Virus record (IMG/VR): IMGVR_UViG_3300013307_000011
Coordinates: 1-42,850 of that record
Reading direction: 5' to 3' (one strand)
DNA from: a virus
DNA length: 42,850 nucleotides
Made by a program: the position numbers and the translations under genes
Shown: in pieces, positions 1 to 7,936 of the stretch
Numbering within the stretch: position 1 is the stretch's first letter
Layout of the letters: the number at the start of each line of letters is the position of its first letter
The notes under the pieces: model-generated
Told to the model about the DNA's origin: nothing
The model's database searches: none
The model's input: only the letters and a program-made list of their open reading frames with translations

Positions 1-123
1 ATCCCATTGCTTCCACAGCAGGGACGATTGCCGGTAGCGCGCTGACTGCAGGCGGCTTGTCTCAGGCTGGCGTTCTTCCATCGGGAATGTTGCCGCAGGG
101 CGCATCGCTGCTGTCGAGGGTAG
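1..123. repeat. Terminal direct repeat, left copy (123 bp)
   Basis: Bases 1-123 are identical to 42728-42850. Collapsing the two copies keeps one reading frame intact across the junction. This is what an assembler leaves on a circular or circularly permuted, terminally redundant genome. A true 123-bp physical repeat would need end mapping. The sequence lies inside coding DNA. Confidence 0.9.
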
Positions 124-1745
124 GTGTAGGTGCTGGTGAAGGATTTGGTCTTGGCGCTCTTCAGGGGGCAGGAACCGGGGAGGGTGATGGTAGTGTAGAA
201 AACGCACTGTATAACGGTGCCATCGGCGCTGTTGCTGGCGGCGCTCTTCCAGCCGTGGCTCAAGGTGTATCGTCTGGATATCGCTCTATTGCAGACATGT
301 TGGCTCGGAATAACGCAGCGAATGCAGCCGGAACAACGCCAGAAGTGGCATCAAGTCTGGCGCGTATCCTTGCCGCAGATGGGTCTCTTGGCCCGCAAGG
401 GCTAAACAACATGCAGGCTGCAGGCCGTGAGGCGATGCTGGCCGATGCTGGCCCGAATGCCCGACAGGTTCTTGACCGAAACATTCAGCGAGGGGGGCAG
501 GGCGGAGTTCTTGCTAGAGATCGTATCGATGCCAGAGTAGGCAGAGACGCGCAAGCCCTAACTGATGTTCTCGATACAACGCTTGGCTCCCCTCAGGGCC
601 TGACTTCTGCTGGTTCCTCAATACGTCAAGGAACGGCTGCAGCTCGTGGTAACACTTATGATGCCGCTTATGCTGCACCAATTAACTATGCTGATCCTCG
701 TGGTGCTGCGATTGAGGACATGGTTAAAAATCGCGTTCCGCGTTCCGCAATTGCGAAAGCGAATGAATTGATGCGAGTTGAGGGGCTTAAATCTCAGCAG
801 ATCAAAGCAAACTTCGCGGATGATGGCACCGTAACCTTTGAAACTCTCCCTGACGTCCGCCAACTTGATTACATCACTCGTGGCCTGAATGATGTTGCTA
901 GTGAGGCTGACGGTGCTGGAGCTATGGGTGGAACCACCGCAGTAGGCAGAGCTTATGGCGATCTTTCCAAGGAACTTCGCGGAAACCTAAGAGAGCTTGT
1001 CCCTGAGTACGGCACTGCACTCGATACGGCATCGGACGCCATATCTCAGTCCAAAGCTTTGAAGCTCGGAGCGAATATCCTTTCTCCCTCGTCTACGATG
1101 GATGATATAGCTATCGCTACCCAAGGCATGTCCGCTTCGGAACGAACGGCCTTGAAGCAGGGTATTCGCTCTAATATTGAGAACCGCGTGGCAAACGTCA
1201 CAAGGACCGTTAAGGATGGCGACACAGACGCACGTGAGGCCATAAAGGCCATCAAAGATCTGTCCAGCCGCGCCAATCGAGAAAAGGTTGCATCGGCCAT
1301 CGGCGCTGATGACGCGAAGACCCTTTTCGATGAAGTTGACCGCGTTTCAAAGTCTTTCGATCTTCGAGCTTCCGTTGCTGATAATTCAGCGACATATGCG
1401 AGGCAAGCCGCAGACAAAATGTTGACTGACATTAACGCGCCTGGGCCTCTAGGGAAACTCCAGCGTGGAGAGCCTTTGAAGGCGGGTAAGTCTGTTGCAC
1501 AAATTCTTACCAATACGACGCCCGAAGCGGATCTCCTCAGAGAGGACGCTTTGTCGGCACAGATCGTTGATCTTCTAACTCGCCCCTCACAGCAGGCAAT
1601 TCCAGCTTTCCAGGCGATGCAGAATTACCAAGGTCAGACGATTGCAAATCAAGCAAGGGCCAACCGGATTGCTGAATTGCTCTTGAGCGCAAGGTCTGGC
1701 GTCTATCCCAGCGCGCCGCTCCTAAGAGGAGACAGCAAACGATGA
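1..1745 (+). CDS. Large virion/ejection protein, 3' part of gene split by the contig ends
   Basis: This is the C-terminal part of a gene that begins at 42382. The frame is open from base 3 and matches the frame at the right end once the 123-base overlap is collapsed, giving about 696 residues. The protein is rich in Ala, Gly, Asn and Gln, with long predicted helices and no enzymatic motif that I recognise. Together with the two preceding genes (39482 and 40270) it resembles the set of internal or ejection proteins of short-tailed phages, which leave the head with the DNA. The last codons overlap the next gene as ATGA. The ejection role is inferred from position and composition. Confidence 0.7.
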   Translation, partial: PIASTAGTIAGSALTAGGLSQAGVLPSGMLPQGASLLSRVGVGAGEGFGLGALQGAGTGEGDGSVENALYNGAIGAVAGGALPAVAQGVSSGYRSIADMLARNNAANAAGTTPEVASSLARILAADGSLGPQGLNNMQAAGREAMLADAGPNARQVLDRNIQRGGQGGVLARDRIDARVGRDAQALTDVLDTTLGSPQGLTSAGSSIRQGTAAARGNTYDAAYAAPINYADPRGAAIEDMVKNRVPRSAIAKANELMRVEGLKSQQIKANFADDGTVTFETLPDVRQLDYITRGLNDVASEADGAGAMGGTTAVGRAYGDLSKELRGNLRELVPEYGTALDTASDAISQSKALKLGANILSPSSTMDDIAIATQGMSASERTALKQGIRSNIENRVANVTRTVKDGDTDAREAIKAIKDLSSRANREKVASAIGADDAKTLFDEVDRVSKSFDLRASVADNSATYARQAADKMLTDINAPGPLGKLQRGEPLKAGKSVAQILTNTTPEADLLREDALSAQIVDLLTRPSQQAIPAFQAMQNYQGQTIANQARANRIAELLLSARSGVYPSAPLLRGDSKR

Positions 1746-1873
1746 ATACACACATCAAAACAAACGGGACTACAGAAATATTTTCTGATAAATCTTTCAT
1801 GAGAAAGATAAGCGGAATTATTAGAATGGCCGCAATGGCATTGGAAACGAAGTTAGACATGAGGTTAATCTAA
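1742..1873 (+). CDS. Small 43-residue protein between ejection and tail-fibre genes
   Basis: The start codon overlaps the stop of the previous gene (ATGA) and the stop overlaps the next start (TAATG). A good ribosome site (AGAGGAGA) lies upstream. The product is basic and Met-rich with an amphipathic helix in its second half. I do not recognise a family. The tight coupling on both sides and the ribosome site argue that it is translated, possibly as a minor virion or assembly peptide. Confidence 0.6.
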   Translation: MNTHIKTNGTTEIFSDKSFMRKISGIIRMAAMALETKLDMRLI

Positions 1874-3300
1874 TGCCTGATGACAGTTCTGGCAACTATT
1901 CTGTCCCTGCAGGGACCCTCGTAAACACTGGTGACACGGTTCTTCCGTCGCAGCATAACCCATGGGCAAACGATAGCTCTACAGCTATTTCCAACCGTTT
2001 TAGCAAAGACGGTCGCGCTCCTGCAACCGGCAACTGGAACCTTAATGGATTCCGTATCACTCAGCTTGGAACCCCTTCTGCTGCTGGAGACGCCACGACT
2101 AAAACTTACGTCGATACGGCAATTACTGCAGTAAACAGTTCACAGCCAAAGATCGAGAATCTTGCAGCAAACCGGCTTGCCTTGGCGGCTGACAAGGGAA
2201 CGTCTTTCCGGTTTTCTGGCAATCGAACTCTCACATTCCAGCCCGCCGCAACTCTCGGCGCTAATTGGTGGTGTGAGGTTTGGTCCAAGAGCGGCGTCGT
2301 CACGCTAGATCCCGACTCTGCAGAGACCATTGAAGGATCGGCAACGATGCTTATCCAAACAGGAGAGCGTTGTATTGTCTTTTGCACTGGAACCCTGTTT
2401 TACGCAATTACAGCTTCAACATCGTACTCCGGTCCTCAGCTTCAGGGCTATTACTTCGGTCTTGGCCTGACAACCGCAGCCGATGCAGCGAACGATATCA
2501 CCGTAGCAACGGGTGCTGCCGCTGCTGACACTGCCAACTACGACCTCATGCAGCTTACGTCTGCCATCACCAAGCAGATTGATGCAACGTGGGCCGTGGG
2601 TAATAATGCAGGCGGTCTCGATACAGGATCTGTTGGTAACAACACCTATTACATCTGGCTTATCCGCCGTCCTGATACTGGGGTAGTGGATGCTTTGTAT
2701 TCACTGTCGTCCACTGCGCCAACGATGCCGACGAACTATACGCAGAAGCGACTGATCGGGCAGACCATTCGGGCCAGTGCGACGAACGGTACGCCTTCGA
2801 GCATCTGGGTTGACCTCACAAATCGTGGGCGAAAATTCTTCGGGACGTTCGCTCTCTCCGGAACGGCGACGACGATCAACAGCATCCCGCCTGCCGTATC
2901 TGTCGTCCACATCATTTTTCCTGGCCTGACGGTCAGTGCATCAGCAAAGCCTCTTGTGAGAATGGGGACATCCGGGAGCATTTTTGCGACGGGATATAGT
3001 GGTTTTGGGGGCGCTATAGCTTCAGGTTCTGCAGGCGGTTCAGCGGACACGACAGGCATTCCCATTGCTGGAGGCGGTACGACTACTGGAACGTGGAGGT
3101 CGTCGGTAATGCTTGAACGGTCGGCCCCTGGCTCGAATATTTGGCAGATCACGTCTGTTGGCTACAGCATTAATGGTGCGGCAGTTGGTGTGAATAGCAC
3201 CGAAATCGACCTAGGAGCTGAGCTTACACGTCTGCAAGTCACGACAGCCGCAGGCACAGCAACCATTGGTGATAACGCCAACATTTGGGTGGAGTTCTGA
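1873..3300 (+). CDS. Tail fibre / tail spike protein
   Basis: 475 residues. The N-terminal 80 residues have the pattern of podoviral and prophage tail-fibre heads: a short beta segment, then NPWANDSSTAISNRFSKDG, a glycine-rich turn with NLNGFRITQLGTP and AATKTYVD-like residues. The rest is beta-rich, Ser/Thr/Gly repetitive and variable, as expected of a receptor-binding shaft and tip. It lies after the ejection genes and just before a probable fibre-assembly gene and the lysis genes. The product likely binds the host surface. The receptor cannot be read from sequence. Confidence 0.8.
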   Translation: MPDDSSGNYSVPAGTLVNTGDTVLPSQHNPWANDSSTAISNRFSKDGRAPATGNWNLNGFRITQLGTPSAAGDATTKTYVDTAITAVNSSQPKIENLAANRLALAADKGTSFRFSGNRTLTFQPAATLGANWWCEVWSKSGVVTLDPDSAETIEGSATMLIQTGERCIVFCTGTLFYAITASTSYSGPQLQGYYFGLGLTTAADAANDITVATGAAAADTANYDLMQLTSAITKQIDATWAVGNNAGGLDTGSVGNNTYYIWLIRRPDTGVVDALYSLSSTAPTMPTNYTQKRLIGQTIRASATNGTPSSIWVDLTNRGRKFFGTFALSGTATTINSIPPAVSVVHIIFPGLTVSASAKPLVRMGTSGSIFATGYSGFGGAIASGSAGGSADTTGIPIAGGGTTTGTWRSSVMLERSAPGSNIWQITSVGYSINGAAVGVNSTEIDLGAELTRLQVTTAAGTATIGDNANIWVEF

Positions 3301-3302
3301 GA

Positions 3303-3650
3303 ATGACGACGCAAACGGTCTATGAGAAGGTCGGTGGCGAATGGGTATCTCGCCAAGAGGCATATGTCCCGCCTGCTTACACGCCCGCGATTGGCGACTA
3401 TGAGTCCGCCATTCAAGAGACTATTGACGCCGCCGCTAAATCTCGCCGCTACGCTGACGGCAACTCCATGGATGGCTACGTCACATCAACCGTGCCCGCT
3501 TGGGCAGAAGAAGCTCAGGCGTTCGTCGCTTGGCGGGATAATGTCTGGCAATTCGCCTATTCCGAGTTAGCCAAGGTTCAGGCAGGAGAGCGCGAGCAGC
3601 CAAGCGTCGATGGTTTCCTTGCAGAACTACCGGAGATCGTCTGGCCGTGA
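3303..3650 (+). CDS. Tail-fibre companion / assembly-like protein
   Basis: 115 residues from the ATG at 3303, two bases after the fibre stop; an upstream in-frame TTG lies inside the fibre gene. The N-terminus (VYEKVGGEWVSRQEAY) is followed by a helical region with SRRYADGNSMDGYVTS and WAEEAQAFVAWRDNVW. This pattern recurs in short proteins next to phage tail-fibre genes and resembles DUF4376-type fibre-assembly domains. A chaperone or assembly role is inferred from that family and from position. The stop overlaps the next GTG start as GTGA. Confidence 0.6.
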   Translation: MTTQTVYEKVGGEWVSRQEAYVPPAYTPAIGDYESAIQETIDAAAKSRRYADGNSMDGYVTSTVPAWAEEAQAFVAWRDNVWQFAYSELAKVQAGEREQPSVDGFLAELPEIVWP

Positions 3651-4075
3651 TCCTCCGATACATCCTCTACTGGCCCGTCAATCTCGTGCTGGTTCTGCTT
3701 GCCTACATTCTATCCCCATTCCTTGCTCTATGGTCGATGAAATATGGCCCTGTCCTCCCCGGAAAGTGGCGCTGGTTCTCTACCTTGAACGGCACACTAG
3801 ACGGCGGGATTGAACAGCACGTCCCAGGGTTCGACCCGAACGCCAAGGGCTTCAACCTCTGGTGGCATCGTACCCGCTGGACGTGGCGTAATCCCTGCAA
3901 CGGCTGGCAGTCTGAGCTATTGGGGATTAAGAGCATTGATCAAGGCTTCACGGTGAAGAAAGACATTCCGCTGTTTGGCAAGTTTTATCTCAAGCTCTGG
4001 CTTGGCTGGAATCCAAACAAGCGCGGTGGCAACTACTATCCTTTTATATTCCAGTGCTCAATTCGGAGAAAGTAA
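3647..4075 (+). CDS. Membrane-anchored phage protein (DUF7338-like)
   Basis: 142 residues, GTG start overlapping the previous stop. It has an N-terminal hydrophobic segment (about residues 5-30), then a Trp/Tyr/Asn-rich soluble part with HRTRWTWRNPCNGW and GWNPNKRGG. Short proteins with one membrane segment and this Trp/Arg-rich body occur beside lysis or tail genes in many phages (DUF7338-like, recalled rather than searched). Function unknown. It sits immediately before the endolysin. Confidence 0.55.
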   Translation: MILRYILYWPVNLVLVLLAYILSPFLALWSMKYGPVLPGKWRWFSTLNGTLDGGIEQHVPGFDPNAKGFNLWWHRTRWTWRNPCNGWQSELLGIKSIDQGFTVKKDIPLFGKFYLKLWLGWNPNKRGGNYYPFIFQCSIRRK

Positions 4076-4600
4076 ATGACATATCAGCTACCCAAGGAAT
4101 GGCTTCAGCCCGTACAGATGAAGCGCGTAATTCTGCATTGGAGTGCGGGGGGCTGGAAAGCCTCTGATCTCGATAAGGAACACTATCACTTTATCGTAGA
4201 GAATGCCGGTAACGTTGTCCGAGGCGACCACACGATTGCCGATAACGTCAATACGGCTGATGATGACTACGCGGCACATACGCGAGGTTGCAACACAGGC
4301 TCTATCGGCGTCTCTATGGCTTGCATGGCTGGCGCGGTAGAAAGCCCGTTCAATGCCGGTAAATATCCAATGACTGAAACCCAATGGAACCGAGCTGCTG
4401 ACGTGGTTGCGGCATTGGCGACATTCTACAAGATCCCCGTAACGGACAAGACGATCCTTTCTCACGCAGAGGTTCAGGCCAATCTTGGCATTCAGCAGGC
4501 AGGTAAATGGGATGTTGCACGTCTCCCCTTCGATCCTTCGACGGTTGGCGCGAAGGCATGTGGCGATAAGTTCCGCGCTATGGTGAAAGCCAGGATGTAA
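4076..4600 (+). CDS. Endolysin, N-acetylmuramoyl-L-alanine amidase
   Basis: 174 residues. The protein has the zinc amidase (Amidase_2 / T7 lysozyme-like) layout: HWSA with H21 near the N-terminus, a middle AAHTRGCNTGSIGVS segment, SHAEV with H130, and GKWD with K144 and D146. H21, H130 and D146 are the likely zinc ligands. It would cleave the bond between muramic acid and L-Ala in peptidoglycan at the end of infection. No signal peptide is visible, so release would depend on the neighbouring holin-like protein. It is directly followed by holin-like and spanin genes, which confirms a lysis cassette. Confidence 0.9.
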   Translation: MTYQLPKEWLQPVQMKRVILHWSAGGWKASDLDKEHYHFIVENAGNVVRGDHTIADNVNTADDDYAAHTRGCNTGSIGVSMACMAGAVESPFNAGKYPMTETQWNRAADVVAALATFYKIPVTDKTILSHAEVQANLGIQQAGKWDVARLPFDPSTVGAKACGDKFRAMVKARM

Positions 4601-4903
4601 ATGGGGCCGCTCAGCAAGTTCTTCATGGATCATAAGGCGTCTGCAGAGTGGGCAACTCGTCGGCGCATCATCATTCTTACGCTCATATGGGCTGCAGGGT
4701 TGATTACCTACCTTTCAGTCATAGGGAGGCCGACCTCCTTGAATGAGGCGATAGCGACTAACCTCATCTTTCTCATGGGCGGTATAATCGGATCGTATGT
4801 ATTCGGTGCAGTCTGGGAACAAAATGCTTCCAGAAAAGCTGATCTTGCACAACAGTCAATTGACCAAGGAACGACGAATACAGAGGTAAAGGTTGAGCCA
4901 TGA
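4601..4903 (+). CDS. Holin-like two-TM membrane protein
   Basis: 100 residues. Two hydrophobic segments (about residues 23-41 and 53-70) are separated by a short polar loop. The N-terminus is basic and the C-terminal tail hydrophilic. It starts immediately after the endolysin stop and overlaps the i-spanin gene by 4 bases. Size, topology and position fit a holin that permeabilises the inner membrane. Sequence family not identified, so the call rests on context. Confidence 0.65.
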   Translation: MGPLSKFFMDHKASAEWATRRRIIILTLIWAAGLITYLSVIGRPTSLNEAIATNLIFLMGGIIGSYVFGAVWEQNASRKADLAQQSIDQGTTNTEVKVEP

Positions 4904-5283
4904 CAGCGATTATCACATGGCTCCTCACCTCAAAGATAGGCCGAATCCTTCTAGGCGGGCTGATTATCGTCGGAGCCTTTTTCGCCTTCCGTGCTTGGTT
5001 GGCGTGGCACGATTCAAACGTGGCTGAAGCCGCAAAGAATGGTTATGTTCTCCTAGCCGAGAAGACCGCAGCAGAAGCCAAAGCCGCAGAGATCCAGCGC
5101 CAGCTAGACGCAGCAAAACAATCCCTCGCCACCTTTCAAAAGCGCCTAGAGACTGAAACCGCGCAGGACAAGATAGATGATCAGAAACGCGAGGATGAGA
5201 TAAAATCCTATGAACTGCTACTCTCCGAAGCTAATCGCAAGTGCTTGCTTGATTCTGGTGACCTTGAGTTCCTGCAGCGCTAA
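4900..5283 (+). CDS. Inner-membrane spanin (Rz-like)
   Basis: 127 residues. One N-terminal transmembrane segment (about residues 12-32) is followed by a long charged coiled coil with many Ala, Glu, Lys and Gln. This is the i-spanin architecture. Its C-terminal third overlaps, in the +1 frame, the o-spanin lipoprotein gene starting at 5210. The pair would bridge the periplasm and fuse the inner and outer membranes in the last step of lysis. Confidence 0.8.
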   Translation: MTAIITWLLTSKIGRILLGGLIIVGAFFAFRAWLAWHDSNVAEAAKNGYVLLAEKTAAEAKAAEIQRQLDAAKQSLATFQKRLETETAQDKIDDQKREDEIKSYELLLSEANRKCLLDSGDLEFLQR

Positions 5284-5515
5284 TAAACGTCTCAATGCCG
5301 CAGCTACCACTCAAGGCCAGATCCAGGCTCGTATCAACCTGCCAGAATACCCCACAGACTGCCGCTCCAAGGAATCCCACGCCTCTATCAAGGTTGGTGA
5401 TGAAGTCAGGTCAGTGCTAAAACGTGAACGTGCCGCACTTGACCGGCAGAACATGAGGACAGACCGATGCGCGGCCTTCTACGATACCACAGCATCAAAA
5501 CTGGCGGGCAAATGA
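5210..5515 (+). CDS. Outer-membrane spanin lipoprotein (Rz1-like), overlapping the i-spanin
   Basis: 101 residues, starting 74 bases inside the i-spanin gene in another frame. A signal peptide ends in a lipobox L-S-S-C with the acylated Cys at residue 22, so the mature protein is an outer-membrane lipoprotein. Downstream are INLPEYPTDC and a conserved-looking charged helix with several Cys. This resembles the extended o-spanins of alphaproteobacterial phages. Partner: the i-spanin at 4900. Confidence 0.8.
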   Translation: MNCYSPKLIASACLILVTLSSCSANKRLNAAATTQGQIQARINLPEYPTDCRSKESHASIKVGDEVRSVLKRERAALDRQNMRTDRCAAFYDTTASKLAGK

Positions 5516-5607
5516 GCATCGGCGAACTCGGCAGGCTCTTTAGCGTTGGAATAGTCTGCTTTGCCTTGGGACTTCTTTCTGGCTTATATATCAACAGTTT
5601 GATATAA
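5512..5607 (+). CDS. 31-residue single-TM peptide at the end of the lysis cassette
   Basis: The start overlaps the o-spanin stop (ATGA). The product is almost all one hydrophobic helix (about residues 10-27). No separate ribosome site is needed if it is translationally coupled. It could be a second holin, an antiholin or a passenger. Function unknown; it is short enough to be missed by gene finders. Confidence 0.5.
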   Translation: MSIGELGRLFSVGIVCFALGLLSGLYINSLI

Positions 5608-5628
5608 CAGCTTCATGAAATGCCGGAA

Positions 5629-6120
5629 CTACTTTATGTGAGCCCAGCTTCTTCCTGAAATTATATTCAATATCTGATTTTTTGATACAGGGTATTCCCT
5701 GGCTATTTCTCTAGGCGTCTTTTTTGAGGATCTTATATCTAATATGTCTTTTTCTGTGAGCTTTGAGGAGCCGTGCCTTTCCCCTCGCATTACGGTGCCA
5801 TGGATTTCTTTATCCATAGCGTTTTCATGAGGAGTCTTCCACTTCAAATGAGACGGATTGCAGCACCCCAAAGACCCTTTGCCGCATTCGTGGGCTGCGT
5901 GAATATTTTTGTCTCTTGGGCCATACAACTTTTCGCAAATGTACCGGCAAACTGAAGAAGTTTTCCCGTCTTTCCAGAAAATTGCGTATCCCTGCCGGTT
6001 TTTGCTAAAGGGCCATATGATGCACTCATTCTCTGGATTCATGCCCAAGAGAATCTCAATGAAATAAGCCGCTTCTCCCTTGCGGGATTTTGTCTTAAAG
6101 AATAGATTGTAGGAAGCCAC
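5629..6120 (-). CDS. HNH endonuclease (homing-type)
   Basis: 163 residues, GTG start with GGAGA seven bases upstream. The core has CIIWPFSKNRQGYAIFW, then AAHECG (H77), a CCNPSHL segment (H91) and N100 with AMDKEIHGT, which is the HNH_3-type ββα-metal nuclease layout. The C-terminal 45 residues (KLTEKDILDIR, PREIAREYPVSKNQIL) form a helix-turn-helix, as in free-standing HNH homing enzymes. It is alone on the minus strand between the lysis cassette and a plus-strand membrane cluster, suggesting an inserted selfish gene. Confidence 0.85.
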   Translation of the reverse strand: MASYNLFFKTKSRKGEAAYFIEILLGMNPENECIIWPFSKNRQGYAIFWKDGKTSSVCRYICEKLYGPRDKNIHAAHECGKGSLGCCNPSHLKWKTPHENAMDKEIHGTVMRGERHGSSKLTEKDILDIRSSKKTPREIAREYPVSKNQILNIISGRSWAHIK

Positions 6121-6211
6121 TGCATCTTCTCCATGCTTGGTTAGAAGCCGTACAAGCGCTCGTTACGCTTTGCGGCTTTCGCATTTTTAGCATATAACCA
6201 TTTGTGATTAA

Positions 6212-6514
6212 ATGCCACGGGTGATTTATGAAATGCCAGATGCGAGTATAGGGAAAGCGGCTTCAAGCCTCATAGAGCAATCTCCCGTATGGGGGTCTAT
6301 AGTTGTCATCCTGTGCGCCGTCGTCGTTTTCATGTACTGGCGCAATTCAGAAGCCCAAAAAGCCCTACTGAATGCCAAGCAAGAGCATCTAAACGATATC
6401 AAAAAAAGCAATGAAATCACGGAGCAAATCAAGGGGATTATCGTTCCACTGATTTCTAGTATAGAATCCATGAAGACCGTCCTTGAGATCCTAAAGGATA
6501 GGACGAAGCCGTGA
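6212..6514 (+). CDS. Single-TM coiled-coil protein
   Basis: 100 residues. One transmembrane segment (about residues 26-43) is followed by a charged coiled coil (about residues 45-98). No strong ribosome site is visible before this ATG, and a second ATG eight codons in is an alternative. Its stop overlaps the next GTG. It begins a three-gene membrane cluster of unknown function. Confidence 0.55.
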   Translation: MPRVIYEMPDASIGKAASSLIEQSPVWGSIVVILCAVVVFMYWRNSEAQKALLNAKQEHLNDIKKSNEITEQIKGIIVPLISSIESMKTVLEILKDRTKP

Positions 6515-6696
6515 AACTTTTTGGTATGTTTAAGAGCAAAAAGCACGTAGAAATAGAGAAAGAGCTTGAGACTGAGCGGGCGAAAGTTATTGACCCCAAT
6601 CACGACCAAGCTTTGCGCTCGGCATCCCATATCTTGAACGTAATGTCCAATGCACTGAGTATCATGGCGGAAGAAGATGCACAGACTCGTAGGTAA
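6511..6696 (+). CDS. Small charged helical protein
   Basis: 61 residues, GTG start overlapping the previous stop (GTGA). Lys/Glu-rich N-terminus and a helical C-terminus (ASHILNVMSNALSIMAEE). It overlaps the following membrane-protein gene by 20 bases. No family recognised. It probably works with its two membrane neighbours. Confidence 0.5.
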   Translation: MKLFGMFKSKKHVEIEKELETERAKVIDPNHDQALRSASHILNVMSNALSIMAEEDAQTRR

Positions 6697-7444
6697 CTCT
6701 CTGCTGCTCGGCGTGTTCGCCGTGCTGATGCTTTACGTCATCATATCACTTGTAATCCCCAGCCCTATCTTCGCGGCTGGTATGTCTATCTTCCTTATGC
6801 TTTCCGCTCTACTGGGGGTGCGTCGGTATGCGCCAGCCAGCTACGATATCCTGGTAAACAAGCTCAGGAGTGAGAAAAGGGATGGATCTCACTTCGTCGT
6901 CCTAGGCATTACATTCATCGCCCTAGGGCAAGTGTATCAAGGTGTTTACGGCGTCTTTTGGGAAGCCTATGGCCGCCCTATGGATTGGATTGGTACTTGG
7001 TATTCTCGTCTAGGTCACCTAATGACCATAGGCGGTTTTCTGAGCCTCTACTTCTCCCCAACCTTTACGGAAGGCCCTCCCAAACTAAAGAATGCTTTGA
7101 TTGTTGGCATTCTGTTTATCTTGTCGGTTATTGGCGCGTTCCTGGCTGGTGGAAAATTCTTCAATCCGACGAATGATGAGCTTTTGCGCTTTATCCAGAT
7201 TCACGGCGCTAGCGTTCCATCTTGCGATGCCTCTAACCCATACTGGATTTCCAGTTCAGGGCGCATTCACGGCCCTCTTTCCCCTTACCGCTGGCAGATA
7301 AAGCCAAAGCAGTGTTTCCCCACTCAGCAAGCCGCTATTGACGCCGGATACCGCCCTATTGGTTGGGCTAAATCGGACTCTACGTTCCAAATTCTAAAAC
7401 GGCCAGCCACAGAACCGCAGCCCACGCCAGAAGCGAAAGAATGA
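6677..7444 (+). CDS. Polytopic membrane protein with soluble C-terminal domain
   Basis: 255 residues. Four to five hydrophobic segments fall at about residues 5-27, 32-50, 72-92, 108-125 and 138-160. A soluble C-terminal domain has two Cys (SCDAS and KQCFPT) and ends in GYRPIGW, which distantly recalls short Ada- or sunset-type domains (a weak resemblance). It is the last gene of the cluster 6212-7444. Phage membrane clusters at this position may serve exclusion of other phages, but nothing in the sequence proves it. Confidence 0.55.
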   Translation: MHRLVGNSLLLGVFAVLMLYVIISLVIPSPIFAAGMSIFLMLSALLGVRRYAPASYDILVNKLRSEKRDGSHFVVLGITFIALGQVYQGVYGVFWEAYGRPMDWIGTWYSRLGHLMTIGGFLSLYFSPTFTEGPPKLKNALIVGILFILSVIGAFLAGGKFFNPTNDELLRFIQIHGASVPSCDASNPYWISSSGRIHGPLSPYRWQIKPKQCFPTQQAAIDAGYRPIGWAKSDSTFQILKRPATEPQPTPEAKE

Positions 7445-7474
7445 CGACTGCTATCATTCCATATCCACGCGCTG

Positions 7475-7657
7475 TCATTGTTCACCAACCGTAGGAACCA
7501 AAAACCATTTTACATCCTGCATATGGTTACTGGTCTCCTTTATCCACGCTTGTTCAAGCTTTCCATGCTTATTCCAACGAATATTGGCGGTTGGATAAGT
7601 CCACACGTGAGGCGTATTCTCTTTCCACTCATTCAGGCTTATTTCTTCTTCACTCAT
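7475..7657 (-). CDS. Small protein, last gene of the leftward early operon
   Basis: 60 residues from the ATG at 7657, which has GGGGAG seven bases upstream and overlaps the preceding stop as ATGA. A longer in-frame start at 7708 is possible. The product is Trp-rich and acidic at its N-terminus (MSEEEISLNEWKENTPHVW). No family recognised. It faces the plus-strand cluster ending at 7444, so transcripts converge here. Confidence 0.55.
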   Translation of the reverse strand: MSEEEISLNEWKENTPHVWTYPTANIRWNKHGKLEQAWIKETSNHMQDVKWFLVPTVGEQ

Positions 7658-7746
7658 CCCAATCTCCCCGTAAAGTACAGATACACCACAATATGAATAC
7701 ACAGGCATAAGCCTATCATGAAGCGGTTGAAGGTGTGGCTAAACAT
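7654..7746 (-). CDS. 30-residue hydrophobic peptide
   Basis: ATG at 7746 lies inside the end of the previous gene, with GGGG six bases upstream. The stop overlaps the next start as ATGA. Residues 10-27 form a single hydrophobic helix (IGLCLCIHIVVYLYF). Coupling on both sides supports translation. Function unknown; it belongs to a run of tiny envelope proteins (7654-8040). Confidence 0.4.
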   Translation of the reverse strand: MFSHTFNRFMIGLCLCIHIVVYLYFTGRLG

Positions 7747-7936
7747 TGAAAACCCCAAGTTTATGAGCGAGCAAAATTGCCGCCAACCACCATCCAATAA
7801 CAGCAAATGAAACCCACCTCCAAAAAACCTTCTCATCGTGAATTGCATTCTGTCTAAGTCTTTCACACTCAGACAGCGCGGCATCTAGCTTATACTCTAA
7901 GACATAAATCTTATTTTTATCTGCGTCGTTCAACAT
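7739..7936 (-). CDS. Small coiled-coil protein with C-terminal TM segment
   Basis: 65 residues from the ATG at 7936 (AGGGAGAAGGC just upstream); an in-frame ATG six codons earlier is less well placed. The first half is a charged helix, and residues about 40-62 form one transmembrane segment (WRWVSFAVIGWWLAAILLA). This looks like a tail-anchored membrane protein. No family recognised. Confidence 0.55.
   Translation of the reverse strand: MLNDADKNKIYVLEYKLDAALSECERLRQNAIHDEKVFWRWVSFAVIGWWLAAILLAHKLGVFNV

Noticed and set aside
7445-7474. Inverted repeat AATGAC...GTCATT as a bidirectional terminator between convergent operons
   Set aside because: Stem of six with a loop of about 28 bases and no T run; too weak to call.
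7441-7494. 17-codon frame MTTAIIPYPRA...
   Set aside because: Its start resembles N-termini of small rhizobial proteins (DUF6074-like), but it stops early and overlaps the convergent gene. At most a remnant.
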